Source: Pseudomonas parakoreensis (GTDB taxonomy: Bacteria > Pseudomonadota > Gammaproteobacteria > Pseudomonadales > Pseudomonadaceae). From it: a stretch of 64,000 bases of DNA. The translations under genes were made by a program, and so were the position numbers. Location: NCBI RefSeq assembly GCF_021602155.1, contig NZ_BQHY01000004.1, forward strand, positions 124,001-188,000, written 5' to 3'. Below are positions 1 through 9,096 of the stretch, in pieces. The notes beneath the pieces were generated by a model that was not told the DNA's origin, did no database searches, and worked only from the letters and a program-made list of their open reading frames with translations. The first letter of the stretch is position 1. Each line of letters starts with the position of its first letter.

Positions 1-323
1 GCAGACATGATCTGCCCGGACTGACAGTAACCGCATTGCACCACATCCAGTTCGGCCCAGGCTTGCTGCACCGGGTGCGAGCCGTCGGTGGACAGGCCTT
101 CGATGGTGAGGATTTTCTGGCCGTTGGCCACGGCAGTGGCGGGCGTGATGCAGGCACGCAACGGTGCCCCATCCACGTGAACGGTGCAGGCGCCGCACTG
201 GGCCATGCCACAGCCGAATTTGGTACCGGTCAGGTGCGCCACATCACGCAGGACCCAAAGCAGCGGCATGTCTGCCGGCACATCGAGTTCCTGATCCTTG
301 CCATTGATATTCAAGGTCAGCAT
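1..323 (-). CDS. (2Fe-2S)-binding subunit of a molybdenum hydroxylase, 3' end cut by window
   Basis: The gene starts at position 323 and runs off the left edge, so about 107 residues are visible. It has the plant-ferredoxin 2Fe-2S cysteines C38, C43, C46 ([12 protein letters not shown]) and C58. The start of the second cluster is visible as C97 and C100 (QCGYCQSGQ). This two-cluster layout is that of the small subunit of xanthine dehydrogenase-family enzymes such as isoquinoline 1-oxidoreductase IorA, which pass electrons from a molybdopterin subunit. In this family the large subunit usually follows, which would lie outside the window. The substrate cannot be told. It is divergent from the hydrolase at 575. 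Confidence 0.85.
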   Translation of the reverse strand, partial: MLTLNINGKDQELDVPADMPLLWVLRDVAHLTGTKFGCGMAQCGACTVHVDGAPLRACITPATAVANGQKILTIEGLSTDGSHPVQQAWAELDVVQCGYCQSGQIMS

Positions 324-574
324 CGGGGATTTTCCTCAGACTCACGGTGTTCTGAAGGGGCGTCGCTACGGCCATCGAAGCCTGTGCGCGCCTCGGCTTA
401 TCCCTTTCAGCAAAGCCCAAATTGCGCCGCAAGCCAGACGTTGCGACCACCGGTCATGCCTCAACGTAAAAATGTCGACTTTAATCTTCTGGCTGATAAC
501 GGCGCTCACCCGAGCCAGCACCACCGGCCTGCGACGAGCGCGGTCACCCATCACATTGGTCAGGAGTCGCGAAC

Positions 575-1405
575 ATGGGATTTGTCACCACTCAAGACGG
601 CGTCGATATCTTCTACAAGGACTGGGGCCCGAAGGACGCTCCGGTGATCCACTTCCACCACGGCTGGCCACTCAGCTCGGACGACTGGGATGCGCAGATG
701 CTGTTCTTTCTGGCCCAGGGCTTTCGGGTGATTGCCCATGACCGGCGCGGGCACGGGCGATCGAGCCAGGTCTGGGACGGTCACGACATGGATCATTACG
801 CCGACGATGCGCTGGCGGTGGTTCAGCATCTGGGAGTGAAGAACGTGGTGCACGTCGGCCACTCCACCGGCGGCGGTGAGGTCATCCACTACATCGCCCG
901 GCATGGGCAGGACAACGTGGCCAAAGGCGTGCTGATCAGCGCGGTGCCACCGTTGATGGTCCAGACCGAAAGCAATCCCGGTGGTTTGCCGAAATCGGTG
1001 TTCGATGATTTTCAGGCACAACTGGCGGCCAATCGCGCGCAGTTCTATCGCGACATTCCCAGCGGTCCTTTCTATGGCTACAACCGCCCGGGAGCAAAAC
1101 CTTCGGAAGGGATCATCGGCAACTGGTGGCGTCAGGGCATGATCGGCGGGGCCAAGGCGCATTACGACGGGATCGTTGCCTTCTCGCAGACCGACTTCAC
1201 CGAAGACCTGAAGAAGGTCACCGTACCGGTGCTGGTGATGCATGGCGAGGACGACCAGATCGTGCCGTATGCGAACTCGGGGCCTTTGTCGGCGAAACTG
1301 CTGCCAAATGGCACGCTGAAGTCGTATCCGGGCTTTCCGCACGGAATGCCGACAACTGAAGCGCCGACGATCAATGCGGATTTGTTGGCGTTTATTCGCG
1401 GCTGA
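575..1405 (+). CDS. Alpha/beta hydrolase, non-heme chloroperoxidase type
   Basis: A 276-residue protein of the normal length for cofactor-free haloperoxidase/esterase hydrolases. The nucleophile elbow GHSTGG places the serine at 97. The acid is Asp227 (HGEDDQIVP) and the histidine is His256 (FPHGMPT), so the triad is complete. An oxyanion-side HHGWP motif is at about residues 28-32. The start is supported by AGGAG about 8 bases upstream. There is no signal peptide, so it is probably cytoplasmic. The natural substrate is unknown. Family names suggest perhydrolysis or ester hydrolysis. It stands alone, followed by two REP pairs. Confidence 0.88.
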   Translation: MGFVTTQDGVDIFYKDWGPKDAPVIHFHHGWPLSSDDWDAQMLFFLAQGFRVIAHDRRGHGRSSQVWDGHDMDHYADDALAVVQHLGVKNVVHVGHSTGGGEVIHYIARHGQDNVAKGVLISAVPPLMVQTESNPGGLPKSVFDDFQAQLAANRAQFYRDIPSGPFYGYNRPGAKPSEGIIGNWWRQGMIGGAKAHYDGIVAFSQTDFTEDLKKVTVPVLVMHGEDDQIVPYANSGPLSAKLLPNGTLKSYPGFPHGMPTTEAPTINADLLAFIRG

Positions 1406-1415
1406 CACACATCAT

Positions 1416-1505
1416 TGTGGGAGCTGGCTTGCCAGCGATGACGGTGGGTCAGGCAACATCAACTGTGGATGTGCCGGCCCCCTCGCTGGCAAGCCAGCTC
1501 CCACA
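1416..1505. repeat. REP pair (REPIN), family A
   Basis: The two arms GTGGGAGCTGGCTTGCCAGC and its reverse complement enclose a short loop. This is the commonest intergenic repeat of the window. Confidence 0.9.
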
Positions 1506-1548
1506 GGTTTTCAGATGCCTGCTGCATACTCGGTCACACCAGAAACCG

Positions 1549-1636
1549 TGTGGGAGCGAGCCTGCTGGCGAAGGCAATCGGTCAGTCAGTAATGGGTTGG
1601 CTGCCCCCCGCATTCGCGAGCAGGCTCGCTCCCACA
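1549..1636. repeat. REP pair, family A variant
   Basis: The arms use the variant TGTGGGAGCGAGCCTGCT(G/C)GCGAA in inverted orientation. It lies directly after the previous pair, between two convergent genes. Confidence 0.88.
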
Positions 1637-1665
1637 GGGGACTGGGTGATTGGCTTGACTGCGTA

Positions 1666-2058
1666 CTACGCCTCGGTACGGCCCGTCCCTTCGCGATCAC
1701 GTTCGTAGTGGTGCGCCAGCGGCAACGCCGGTAACCAGGCCTCGCGGCGGATGGTCCACAGCTCATAAGTCGGCTTGAACTGGTTCGGCTCGTCCAGCGA
1801 GCCGACATTCACTTCAATTTCATCCCCCGAACGCGCTAGTACCGGCGAACCACAGCGCGGGCAAAACACCCGCCCTTGATACTCGCCGAGAGTCCCGCTG
1901 ACGGTCACCGCCTTCTCGGGAAATATTGCCGATGCGTGAAACAATGCGCCGTGATGTTTGCGGCAATCGAGGCAATGGCAAATGCCGATGCGGTAAGGTT
2001 GGCCCGCGGCTTCGAAGCGAACGTCGCCGCACAGGCAACCGCCGGTTAATGGGGTCAT
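1666..2058 (-). CDS. GFA-domain (CENP-V/GFA) zinc protein
   Basis: A 130-residue protein with the zinc-binding cysteine set of the GFA family: C8/C10 (GCLCG), C27, C29, C32 (CHCLDC) and C66/C69 (CPRCGSP). The family is named after glutathione-dependent formaldehyde-activating enzyme, but most members have no proven reaction. The start at 2058 was chosen because the family begins about seven residues before the first CxC. A longer in-frame reading upstream overlaps the divergent methyltransferase gene and has no family similarity. A second GFA gene occurs at 19510. Confidence 0.85.
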   Translation of the reverse strand: MTPLTGGCLCGDVRFEAAGQPYRIGICHCLDCRKHHGALFHASAIFPEKAVTVSGTLGEYQGRVFCPRCGSPVLARSGDEIEVNVGSLDEPNQFKPTYELWTIRREAWLPALPLAHHYERDREGTGRTEA

Positions 2059-2142
2059 GGTGTCTATCCTCTGCCAGACTTTGTTCAGCCTTTGAACATA
2101 GCAGCCGTACAAGCGAACGCTCACAATTTCGGAGACAGCGCC

Positions 2143-2811
2143 ATGCCCTCCCTTGAATCCACCTTGTTGCAGAGCTGGCACGCCAACGCTGAAGCCTGGA
2201 TCGAGGTGATCCGCAGCGGTGCCATCGAAAGCCGTCAGCAGGTCACCGATCAGGCGATCCTGCTGGCGATCATGGGCCGCCAACCGGAACGCGTGCTGGA
2301 TCTGGGTTGCGGCGAAGGCTGGTTGTTGCGCGCGCTGGCGGATCGCGGCATTGATGCGGCGGGTGTCGACGGCGATGCGAGTCTGATCGAGGCGGCACGC
2401 GCGGCCGGTTCGACAAAGGTGCATGTCGCCCGTTACGCGGCGCTGGTCGACGCCGAGATTGATATTGGCCGTGATTACGATTTGATCTGTGCCAACTTTT
2501 CGCTGCTGCATCAGGACATCATCCCGCTGCTTGCTGCGATGCATGCGTTGCTGGTTCCCGGCGGCGCCATCATCATTCAGACCCTGCATCCGTGGGCCGT
2601 GGCGGCCGGCAATTATCAGGATGGCTGGCGTGAAGAATCGTTTGCCGCGTTCAAGGGCCAGTGGCAGCCGATGCCGTGGTATTTCCGCACGCTGTCGAGC
2701 TGGTGCACCGCGCTGGACATGGCCGGGTTTCACATGCTCGGTTTGCAGGAGCCGCAGCATCCGCAAAGCCCCGTGCCGCAATCGCTGCTGATGGTCGCCG
2801 AACGGCGCTGA
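2143..2811 (+). CDS. Class I SAM-dependent methyltransferase
   Basis: A 222-residue protein with a clear SAM-binding motif I (VLDLGCGEGWLL, about residues 47-58), the acidic motif II region (GVDGD) and a motif III-like stretch (YDLICANFSLLHQD). The start was placed at 2143, where GGAGA precedes ATG by about 8 bases. An earlier in-frame ATG at 2092 has no ribosome site. The acceptor substrate is unknown. It is divergent from the GFA gene and followed by a REP pair. Confidence 0.85.
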   Translation: MPSLESTLLQSWHANAEAWIEVIRSGAIESRQQVTDQAILLAIMGRQPERVLDLGCGEGWLLRALADRGIDAAGVDGDASLIEAARAAGSTKVHVARYAALVDAEIDIGRDYDLICANFSLLHQDIIPLLAAMHALLVPGGAIIIQTLHPWAVAAGNYQDGWREESFAAFKGQWQPMPWYFRTLSSWCTALDMAGFHMLGLQEPQHPQSPVPQSLLMVAERR

Positions 2812-2843
2812 CTTCCTGCACATCCTGACTGAGTCACAGACAT

Positions 2844-2932
2844 TGTGAGAGCTGGCTTGCCAGCGATGGCGGTGGCTCAGACAGCATCACTTCTGAACGT
2901 GCCGGCTCATCGCTGGCAAGCCAGCTCCCACA
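2844..2932. repeat. REP pair, family A
   Basis: Inverted arms of the GAGCTGGCTTGCCAGCGAT type with a central spacer. The left arm has one mismatch (TGTGAGAGC). Confidence 0.88.
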
Positions 2933-3045
2933 GGTTCAGGGTGTTGCTGAATTGCACTGCACTTGTCGATCTACGGCACCGCCAGTCGACCAAGGACTGA
3001 CTACGCTGTAAATCCCGCGTGTCTAACCTGCCGAGGATGACTGCC

Positions 3046-3549
3046 ATGCAACGTTTCCAGAAAATCACACCGTGCCTGTGGTTCGATGATCAGGCCGAAG
3101 CGGCTGCGAAGTTCTATTGCTCGATCTTCGATCATTCGAAAATCACCGGACTGACCCACTACAGCAAGGTCGGCGAGGAATTCCACGGCAAGCCGGAAGG
3201 CGCGGTGATGACCGTCAGTTTCGAACTCGACGGCCACAGTTTCACCGGTCTCAATGGCGGGCCGATGTTCCAGTTCAGCGAGGCAATTTCGTTTCAGGTC
3301 AACTGCCAGAATCAGGAAGAAATCGACCACTTCTGGGGCAACCTGTCGGCCGGTGGCCCGGTCGAGGCCCAGCAATGCGGCTGGCTCAAGGACAAGTTCG
3401 GCGTGTCGTGGCAGATCGTGCCCGTGGCGTTCATGCACATGATGCAGGACCCTGACACCAGCAAGTCGCAACGGGCAATGCAGGCCATGTTCACGATGAA
3501 AAAACTCGACATCGCCGAACTGGAGCGGGCCTTTGCCGGCCAGAGCTAA
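3046..3549 (+). CDS. VOC-fold protein (PhnB / 3-demethylubiquinone methyltransferase-like)
   Basis: A 167-residue protein that opens with QKITPCLWFDDQAEAAAKFY, the signature of the PhnB-like VOC branch. It has the second-half motif FSEAISFQVNCQNQEEID and WGNLSAGG. Annotation pipelines often call this family 3-demethylubiquinone-9 3-methyltransferase, but it has the vicinal-oxygen-chelate fold and no SAM motif. The start is the ATG with GAGG 11 bases upstream. GTG at 3019 and ATG at 3037 are possible alternatives. It precedes the AraC regulator on the same strand with a 35-base gap, so the two may be co-transcribed. Confidence 0.82.
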   Translation: MQRFQKITPCLWFDDQAEAAAKFYCSIFDHSKITGLTHYSKVGEEFHGKPEGAVMTVSFELDGHSFTGLNGGPMFQFSEAISFQVNCQNQEEIDHFWGNLSAGGPVEAQQCGWLKDKFGVSWQIVPVAFMHMMQDPDTSKSQRAMQAMFTMKKLDIAELERAFAGQS

Positions 3550-3584
3550 TACACTCCGGGTCTGGCCTGCCGGGAACCATAACG

Positions 3585-4418
3585 ATGAAACACGCTGCCG
3601 CCAAAAATCCTCAAAAAGCCCCACGCTTCTGGCGGGACGATGCCCTGCCCTTCATCGAAGCGCGGGCCATCGCCGATGGTCGTGAGGTCTGCTACTCACG
3701 CCATTCCCATGCGCACTTTTCCATCGGCGCGATCACGGCCGGGCGCAGCATTTATGTGCATGAGCAATCGACATTCGAAGTGGCCGCCGGCACCGTGGTG
3801 CTGATGAATCCGGGCGACGTGCATGCCTGCAATCCGATCGATGATCAGCCGTGGTCGTACTTGATGTTGTATGTCGAGACGCCATGGCTGACCGATCTGC
3901 AGCATCAGTTGGGGTTCAGTGCCGAACTTGAGTTTCGCCGATTTGCCACCACGCACCTGGATGACCTGCGACTGTTTCGTGACCTGCAAGGGCTTTACGC
4001 CATATTGGTCGATGAGCAGCAGGACGCACTGCGTAAACACAGCGCAGCGGTGGAGTTTTTCAGTGATTTGCAATGGCGCCTGAACCCGGCTGAACCGGCG
4101 CTGCGCGAACCGAATTTCAAGCTCGAACGCGCCGCCGATTTCATCCGCGAACATTGCACTGACCTGCTCAGCCTGGAGGACATCTGCACGGCGGCGCAGT
4201 TATCAGCGTCGTATCTGATCCGCGCATTCAAGCAGCATTACGGCATGACGCCGCACGCGTTCCTGGTCAACCAGCGCATCCAGTTTGCCCGCGAACGTCT
4301 GCGCAGCGGCCAGCTGATCGCTGATGTTGCACTGGATGCAGGGTTTGCCGATCAGGCTCATTTTCAGCGTGCATTCAAACAGCATCTGGCCGCGACACCC
4401 GGCCAATATCGCGGCTGA
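3585..4418 (+). CDS. AraC-family transcriptional regulator
   Basis: A 277-residue protein. The N-terminal half is a cupin-like sensor domain (HSHAHFSIGAITAG, then AGTVVLMNPGDVHACN). Residues about 180-277 form the double helix-turn-helix of AraC (LSLEDICTAAQLSASYLIRAF and DVALDAGFADQAHFQRAFK). It converges on a LysE-family exporter 15 bases away. AraC/LysE neighbours of this kind are common in Pseudomonas and suggest control of amino-acid export. That link is inference from position. Confidence 0.9.
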   Translation: MKHAAAKNPQKAPRFWRDDALPFIEARAIADGREVCYSRHSHAHFSIGAITAGRSIYVHEQSTFEVAAGTVVLMNPGDVHACNPIDDQPWSYLMLYVETPWLTDLQHQLGFSAELEFRRFATTHLDDLRLFRDLQGLYAILVDEQQDALRKHSAAVEFFSDLQWRLNPAEPALREPNFKLERAADFIREHCTDLLSLEDICTAAQLSASYLIRAFKQHYGMTPHAFLVNQRIQFARERLRSGQLIADVALDAGFADQAHFQRAFKQHLAATPGQYRG

Positions 4419-4433
4419 CCATCGACTTCGGGC

Positions 4434-5021
4434 TCACGGCAACAGCAGATAAACCGCGCTCGCTGCCAGCAGCAAAGCCATCAAGCGATTGAACAGGCGC
4501 ATCCCCGCCGGATTGCCCAGATACCCCCGCAAAAACGTTCCGGCGTACACCCAGCATCCGACCGACAGATAACAGATCACCAGATACACCGCGGCGAACT
4601 GCCAGACCAGCCGCGCCTCGCCATCGGCGACAAACGCGCCCATCCCTGCCACACAGGCCAGCCACGCTTTCGGGTTGAGCCATTGCATCACCGCGCCGTA
4701 CAGCATCGACGGCGCCCGCCCCGCTTCGCCGGCATGCAACTGGCCGTCATCGGCAGCCAGCTTCCAGGCCATGAACAACAGAAACGCCACCCCGGCCAAT
4801 TGCACCACCCGGGTCAGGAATGGCCACAGTTTCAGGACTTCATGCAGGCCCAACCCCATCAGCACCAGCAACAGCACAAAGCCCAGCGTCGCCCCCGCCA
4901 CATGCCGCTGACTGGCCCGAAAGCCGTATTGCGCCCCGGAACTCAGCGCGACGATATTTACCGGCCCCGGGGTTATGGATGCCACCAGCGCAAACGCCGC
5001 CATCGACACAATCAGACTCAT
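4434..5021 (-). CDS. LysE-family amino-acid exporter
   Basis: A 195-residue inner-membrane protein. The N-terminal signature ASITPGPVNIVALSSGAQYG is that of LysE/RhtB exporters, followed by about five more hydrophobic segments. The start at 5021 was chosen at the family N-terminus MSLIVSMAAF. The in-frame extension upstream is not LysE-like. The exported amino acid cannot be read from sequence. The gene is convergent with the AraC regulator at 3585, its likely but unproven controller. Confidence 0.87.
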   Translation of the reverse strand: MSLIVSMAAFALVASITPGPVNIVALSSGAQYGFRASQRHVAGATLGFVLLLVLMGLGLHEVLKLWPFLTRVVQLAGVAFLLFMAWKLAADDGQLHAGEAGRAPSMLYGAVMQWLNPKAWLACVAGMGAFVADGEARLVWQFAAVYLVICYLSVGCWVYAGTFLRGYLGNPAGMRLFNRLMALLLAASAVYLLLP

Positions 5022-5317
5022 TACGCACCTGCTGCAAATTGGGGAACAAGGAGTCAACAGTAGACAGCGCCGTGCGCCCGCGTATTGAACAAAATCACCC
5101 ACGACCCGCGCCACCACTCAGGCCATTGAAACCGGCGACGAAGTTTCTGTTGCCACTTAATACCTCAAAGAGACATCTCGACACTTTCAAAAACAACTTG
5201 CAACTTAAAATAAAAAACCAACTTTGCTCGATGTTTTATATTCCCGCCCCCTTCACAACCAGCCACGTTAACCTGGCTGATTGCCGCACTAACCAACACG
5301 GACCAGAACAACTCAAT

Positions 5318-8300
5318 ATGGATATTAACCGCAACCTTTTTGCAACGACCCCTGCATCGGCCGACGAAGTAGAACGATTGAAAATCGCCAGGGCTCTGGA
5401 GAACCGAAATTTCCTTCGACAATCTTTTCGTGCTGAAGAAGACCTCATGCAACTCGCCACGGAAGTGGTGTCGGGAAGTCGTTTCGACAGCGAACATCTC
5501 GCTGGCAAATTATTGCTGCGCTCACTCAGCAAACATCCGGAATTCATTGAATTCATTGCCTCCTTCGACCTTCCTGCCGATCACTTTTTCATGGTCAGAA
5601 GCAATGGTGAAGTTTACGCCGCCTATGAGGAATTCGGTGCTACGGGCTTTTACATCCAATCCACCATCATTACCGACGAACTGTATGAGATCGAATCTTT
5701 ACGGCCCGATATCGAACTCCTGTCTAAAACCGCATGGCGTTCTGGCGGCATTATTTCCTCCAGCGCCACCGTGCCACTGCGCAACTGGCTGGCGTTTCAG
5801 GAAATCGATCCGCCCAACGACTACGCAGACCTTGCAAACTTGATTGACTGCCTCAACTTCAAAATGCCCGCACCGCCAAAATTCGCTAACTACTGGGGCA
5901 TTTCCGAAGAGACTCAGGATGTCGCACTGATCATCGAGCCCGCACAGTATCCTGTGATCATGCAGGTCGTGCGAAAGTTGATGGCCGACCTGGGGCGGCA
6001 TTCCGAACCGTTGATCAACTACCTGACGGATGTGGTGCTCAAGAGAAAAAGCGGCGCCTTGCTGCAGGAAGATCCGCGACTGGCGTGGGAGTATTTGATG
6101 CAAACGAGCGAGGCACACCGTCTGGCTCAGAGCTGTTTCGATGCACTTCTGATCGAAGGCAAGGCACCCACCGTAACGGAGGTCACCCGCAGCCGGCTGT
6201 TGCTGGCCGCGGTCGTGCTGGACCTGGACATGGGCTCGGAGGAACGGGTCGAAACTCATCGAAGTCTGCGTTATGAATCGCTGTATGTGCATGAAACCCC
6301 GGCGCAGGCGCGGACTCGTCTCAAGCGCCACTTTGAGCAGATCAACCGCGTCAGTCTGTTTGCCGCTTACCTGGCAGTGGAACTGGTGCTGGCGGGGCAA
6401 TCACCAGAGTTTCTGGTCGTTACCCCGCCGACACTGCTGATCGGCTCACCAGGCTGGGTCATGTTGCGCAAGGCGGTCATGCTGACAGAAAGGATCGCTC
6501 CCGGGTTGTCGCGCAAACTGTCTTATGAGCAACTGATGAAATTTGCCGAACTGGCGCCGCTCAGCGATGCACAACGCTCCCTGCATCAATTACTCAATCT
6601 GCAGTGCGTGCTGGATTGGGCAAACATCAACGAAGTGATGCTCCGTGAAGATTCGACATTATCCGAAGCACAAATCGCAACAGCGGCAATGAATCACTAC
6701 AACACATATGCCGATGAACTGGAGGCGGCACTGAAGTCTATAACCACTGCGCCGGTCAGCCGAAGGAACCTGGCGCAGCAAACGCTGTTCGATGCCGACA
6801 TCAACCACCATCAGGAGGTATTTCGTTCGCCGCACAATAAAGGGGGACTGATCAGCGACACGGTGATCAATCTTTACCTTGCCAACCAGTTACACCGTAA
6901 AAACCTCACCAACACATCGACCCGGCGCAATTTGCACGACGTGCATCCGACATTGGCCAGCCTTGCGCCCGTCAATCAATTGTACGCCGCAAAGATCAAG
7001 GGGCAGCACGAAACCTTCAAGTCGGGAATCAGCACCATGATCCGGCTGGCATTTTCCCGCCTCGGCCTGAGTGATCGAGAAGCACTGACACAGGGCGCAT
7101 TAACGCTCTATCTGGTGCGCGGCAACCGCAATATCCCCGGGCACAGCGCCGACCACTTCTCGCCGCACGGGGTGGTCATCCTGTGCCGTCACCAATCGAG
7201 AAACCATTGCTATGAGTTGTTCCCGTTACAAGGACTGTGCCGCAAAAGCGATCGCCTGGCCGAGGCTTTCGCCAGCGGTCATGTATTTAACGAAGACACA
7301 GCAAGCTTCGACGGAGCGACCAACGGCAAGAACGGGAACTTCCCGCGCCTTACCTATCTGGAAAACATCATTACCGAGCACGCGGCGTACTTTCAGGGTG
7401 CAACGCCTTCCCAGAGCGAACAGGCAGACATCAATAAATTACTGCCGCGCCGCCACTGGGAACTGGCCGAACACGCAGATGTTCACGAGTTCGGCATGCT
7501 GCTTGATCGGTTTGGTCAATTTGCGCCATACGACAAAGAGTCAGCCTGGTACACATCGCCAATGGAAAGTTACCAATCGCCGAGGCTGAAAGACATTGCC
7601 GACTTCATTGCGCAAAAGAACCCGCCGATCACCTACGACGAATACTACCGGATGGGCTATGACCAGACTGAATACGAGGAAAAGCAGGAAGCGTACGAGC
7701 GCGTTGCCAACATCATTCTGAATATCTTCATTCCATTCAGAGGCTGTATCCAGCAACTGACTTCGGATGATCCGGATAAACGCAGCGGGGCCGCCTTCAG
7801 TTGCGTCATCGACGCCCTCGCGGTGTCCTTTGTCTTTATCGGCGCGGCCGGTGCGCTGGCAAAGGCTGTGGCAAGCAGCACCAGGCTGCTGAGCCTGGGG
7901 CGCGTGGCCGGCAGTGTTCTGGTGTCAATCTTCAACCCCGTTGACGGTGTTCCCCAAGTGATCGTCGGCGCCGGGAAACTGGCAGGCAAAGGCGCGCTGA
8001 AACTCAGCCAGGCTGGCAGTTCGATCAGCATGACAGCCGCCCGCCAGTTGCGTCGACTGACGACCGCCAGCAGTGGCTCCTACGACCTGGTCAAAGCGTT
8101 GAGCAAGTCCGGGGCGGCGGCCGAGATTCGCATGACCCTGCCGACGGTGGCTCATGCGCGGGCACTGTTCAAGGATGACACCCTGGAAAGTGCCAGCCAA
8201 ATCCTCAATCGACTGACAGACACGAAAATTCCTTTACCGAAAACCGCCAGCCCTGCGGAGCTGGAACACCTCTTCAACAAAGCCGTCATCGACACTACGC

Positions 8301-9010
8301 GAAGGCTGCAAAAAGCGCAGGAGCTTGAAGCGTTGATCGGCAAAACCGCAATCGATGAACTGCTGGCGACGGTCTTGGCAAAGAACGGTATCGATCTCCA
8401 GGCCGCACGCTCGGCGGGCAAGGGATATACCGACTTGCTGGAAACGGTCAGCGAGATCGAGGCACGCAAGGTCAACTACATGAAAGGCCATCAGCAGAAT
8501 CTGCTGAGACAGGATCTGGGAAAAGCCCCTTACAACGGCGTGCTGCCAGAGTCGCACTACAACGTTCAAGGCTTCACCGATAACGCCCAACGAGCCGGCG
8601 CCTGGATCGTTCATGCCTCGAACTCTCAGGGTAACGATCTCGCCAGCATCGTGGCCGTCTTGCGAGAGTACGCTAACAGCAATAAGGCGTTGACCGACCC
8701 CGACGTGATCAGACAGCTACATGTCAGCATCGCACCTGCCACCTCGGACGTTGTTCGTGTAGGCGTCAACGACAAGAAATACGCCAGTAGCATCAGTGGC
8801 TTTGCCGTGATGCAGGAGCATTTGAAGAAACTGGACACCGCTCACGAGCACTTCAGCAAACAGCTACTCGGCACAGTGGTTGGCTTCCACGGTTTTGGTG
8901 ATGGAAATGGCCGCACGGGCCGTGCCTTGTATGCGATCAGCGAGATACGAAAGAACCGGTTCAATCCGCTGTCGAAAGAAGCATTCAGCGCGCTGCATGG
9001 TCTGGACTGA
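5318..9010 (+). CDS. Giant Fic-motif protein, probable toxin or effector
   Basis: A 1,230-residue protein. Near the C-terminus it has the Fic active-site motif HGFGDGNGRTGR, with catalytic His1191, Asp1195, Asn1197, Arg1199 and Arg1202, all key positions kept. Fic enzymes transfer AMP, UMP or phosphocholine-type groups onto protein side chains. Residues about 827-895 hold a run of hydrophobic helices (IDALAVSFVFIGAAGALAKA onward) after a FIPFRGCIQQ stretch. That layout recalls membrane-inserting segments of large toxins (inference). The first roughly 800 residues are mostly helical and not recognised. There is no signal peptide. I could not find a clear (S/T)xxxE(G/N) inhibitory helix, nor an adjacent small antitoxin gene. 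The start is uncertain: 5318 has a weak ribosome site and 5231 is in frame upstream. The 5150-5320 region is noticeably AT-rich. Confidence 0.8.
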   Translation: MDINRNLFATTPASADEVERLKIARALENRNFLRQSFRAEEDLMQLATEVVSGSRFDSEHLAGKLLLRSLSKHPEFIEFIASFDLPADHFFMVRSNGEVYAAYEEFGATGFYIQSTIITDELYEIESLRPDIELLSKTAWRSGGIISSSATVPLRNWLAFQEIDPPNDYADLANLIDCLNFKMPAPPKFANYWGISEETQDVALIIEPAQYPVIMQVVRKLMADLGRHSEPLINYLTDVVLKRKSGALLQEDPRLAWEYLMQTSEAHRLAQSCFDALLIEGKAPTVTEVTRSRLLLAAVVLDLDMGSEERVETHRSLRYESLYVHETPAQARTRLKRHFEQINRVSLFAAYLAVELVLAGQSPEFLVVTPPTLLIGSPGWVMLRKAVMLTERIAPGLSRKLSYEQLMKFAELAPLSDAQRSLHQLLNLQCVLDWANINEVMLREDSTLSEAQIATAAMNHYNTYADELEAALKSITTAPVSRRNLAQQTLFDADINHHQEVFRSPHNKGGLISDTVINLYLANQLHRKNLTNTSTRRNLHDVHPTLASLAPVNQLYAAKIKGQHETFKSGISTMIRLAFSRLGLSDREALTQGALTLYLVRGNRNIPGHSADHFSPHGVVILCRHQSRNHCYELFPLQGLCRKSDRLAEAFASGHVFNEDTASFDGATNGKNGNFPRLTYLENIITEHAAYFQGATPSQSEQADINKLLPRRHWELAEHADVHEFGMLLDRFGQFAPYDKESAWYTSPMESYQSPRLKDIADFIAQKNPPITYDEYYRMGYDQTEYEEKQEAYERVANIILNIFIPFRGCIQQLTSDDPDKRSGAAFSCVIDALAVSFVFIGAAGALAKAVASSTRLLSLGRVAGSVLVSIFNPVDGVPQVIVGAGKLAGKGALKLSQAGSSISMTAARQLRRLTTASSGSYDLVKALSKSGAAAEIRMTLPTVAHARALFKDDTLESASQILNRLTDTKIPLPKTASPAELEHLFNKAVIDTTRRLQKAQELEALIGKTAIDELLATVLAKNGIDLQAARSAGKGYTDLLETVSEIEARKVNYMKGHQQNLLRQDLGKAPYNGVLPESHYNVQGFTDNAQRAGAWIVHASNSQGNDLASIVAVLREYANSNKALTDPDVIRQLHVSIAPATSDVVRVGVNDKKYASSISGFAVMQEHLKKLDTAHEHFSKQLLGTVVGFHGFGDGNGRTGRALYAISEIRKNRFNPLSKEAFSALHGLD

Positions 9011-9041
9011 AAACCCGCAAAATCGCCACGCTGAGTAGACC

Positions 9042-9075
9042 CACAGCCCGGCCGGCCAGCGCCTGCCGGGCTGTG
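9042..9075. terminator. Hairpin between convergent genes
   Basis: CACAGCCCGGC pairs with GCCGGGCTGTG across a 12-base loop, between the Fic gene and bphP. There is no strong T-run on either side, so this is a candidate bidirectional terminator only. Confidence 0.5.
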
Positions 9076-9096
9076 TTCTGTCACGATTCACGGCTG

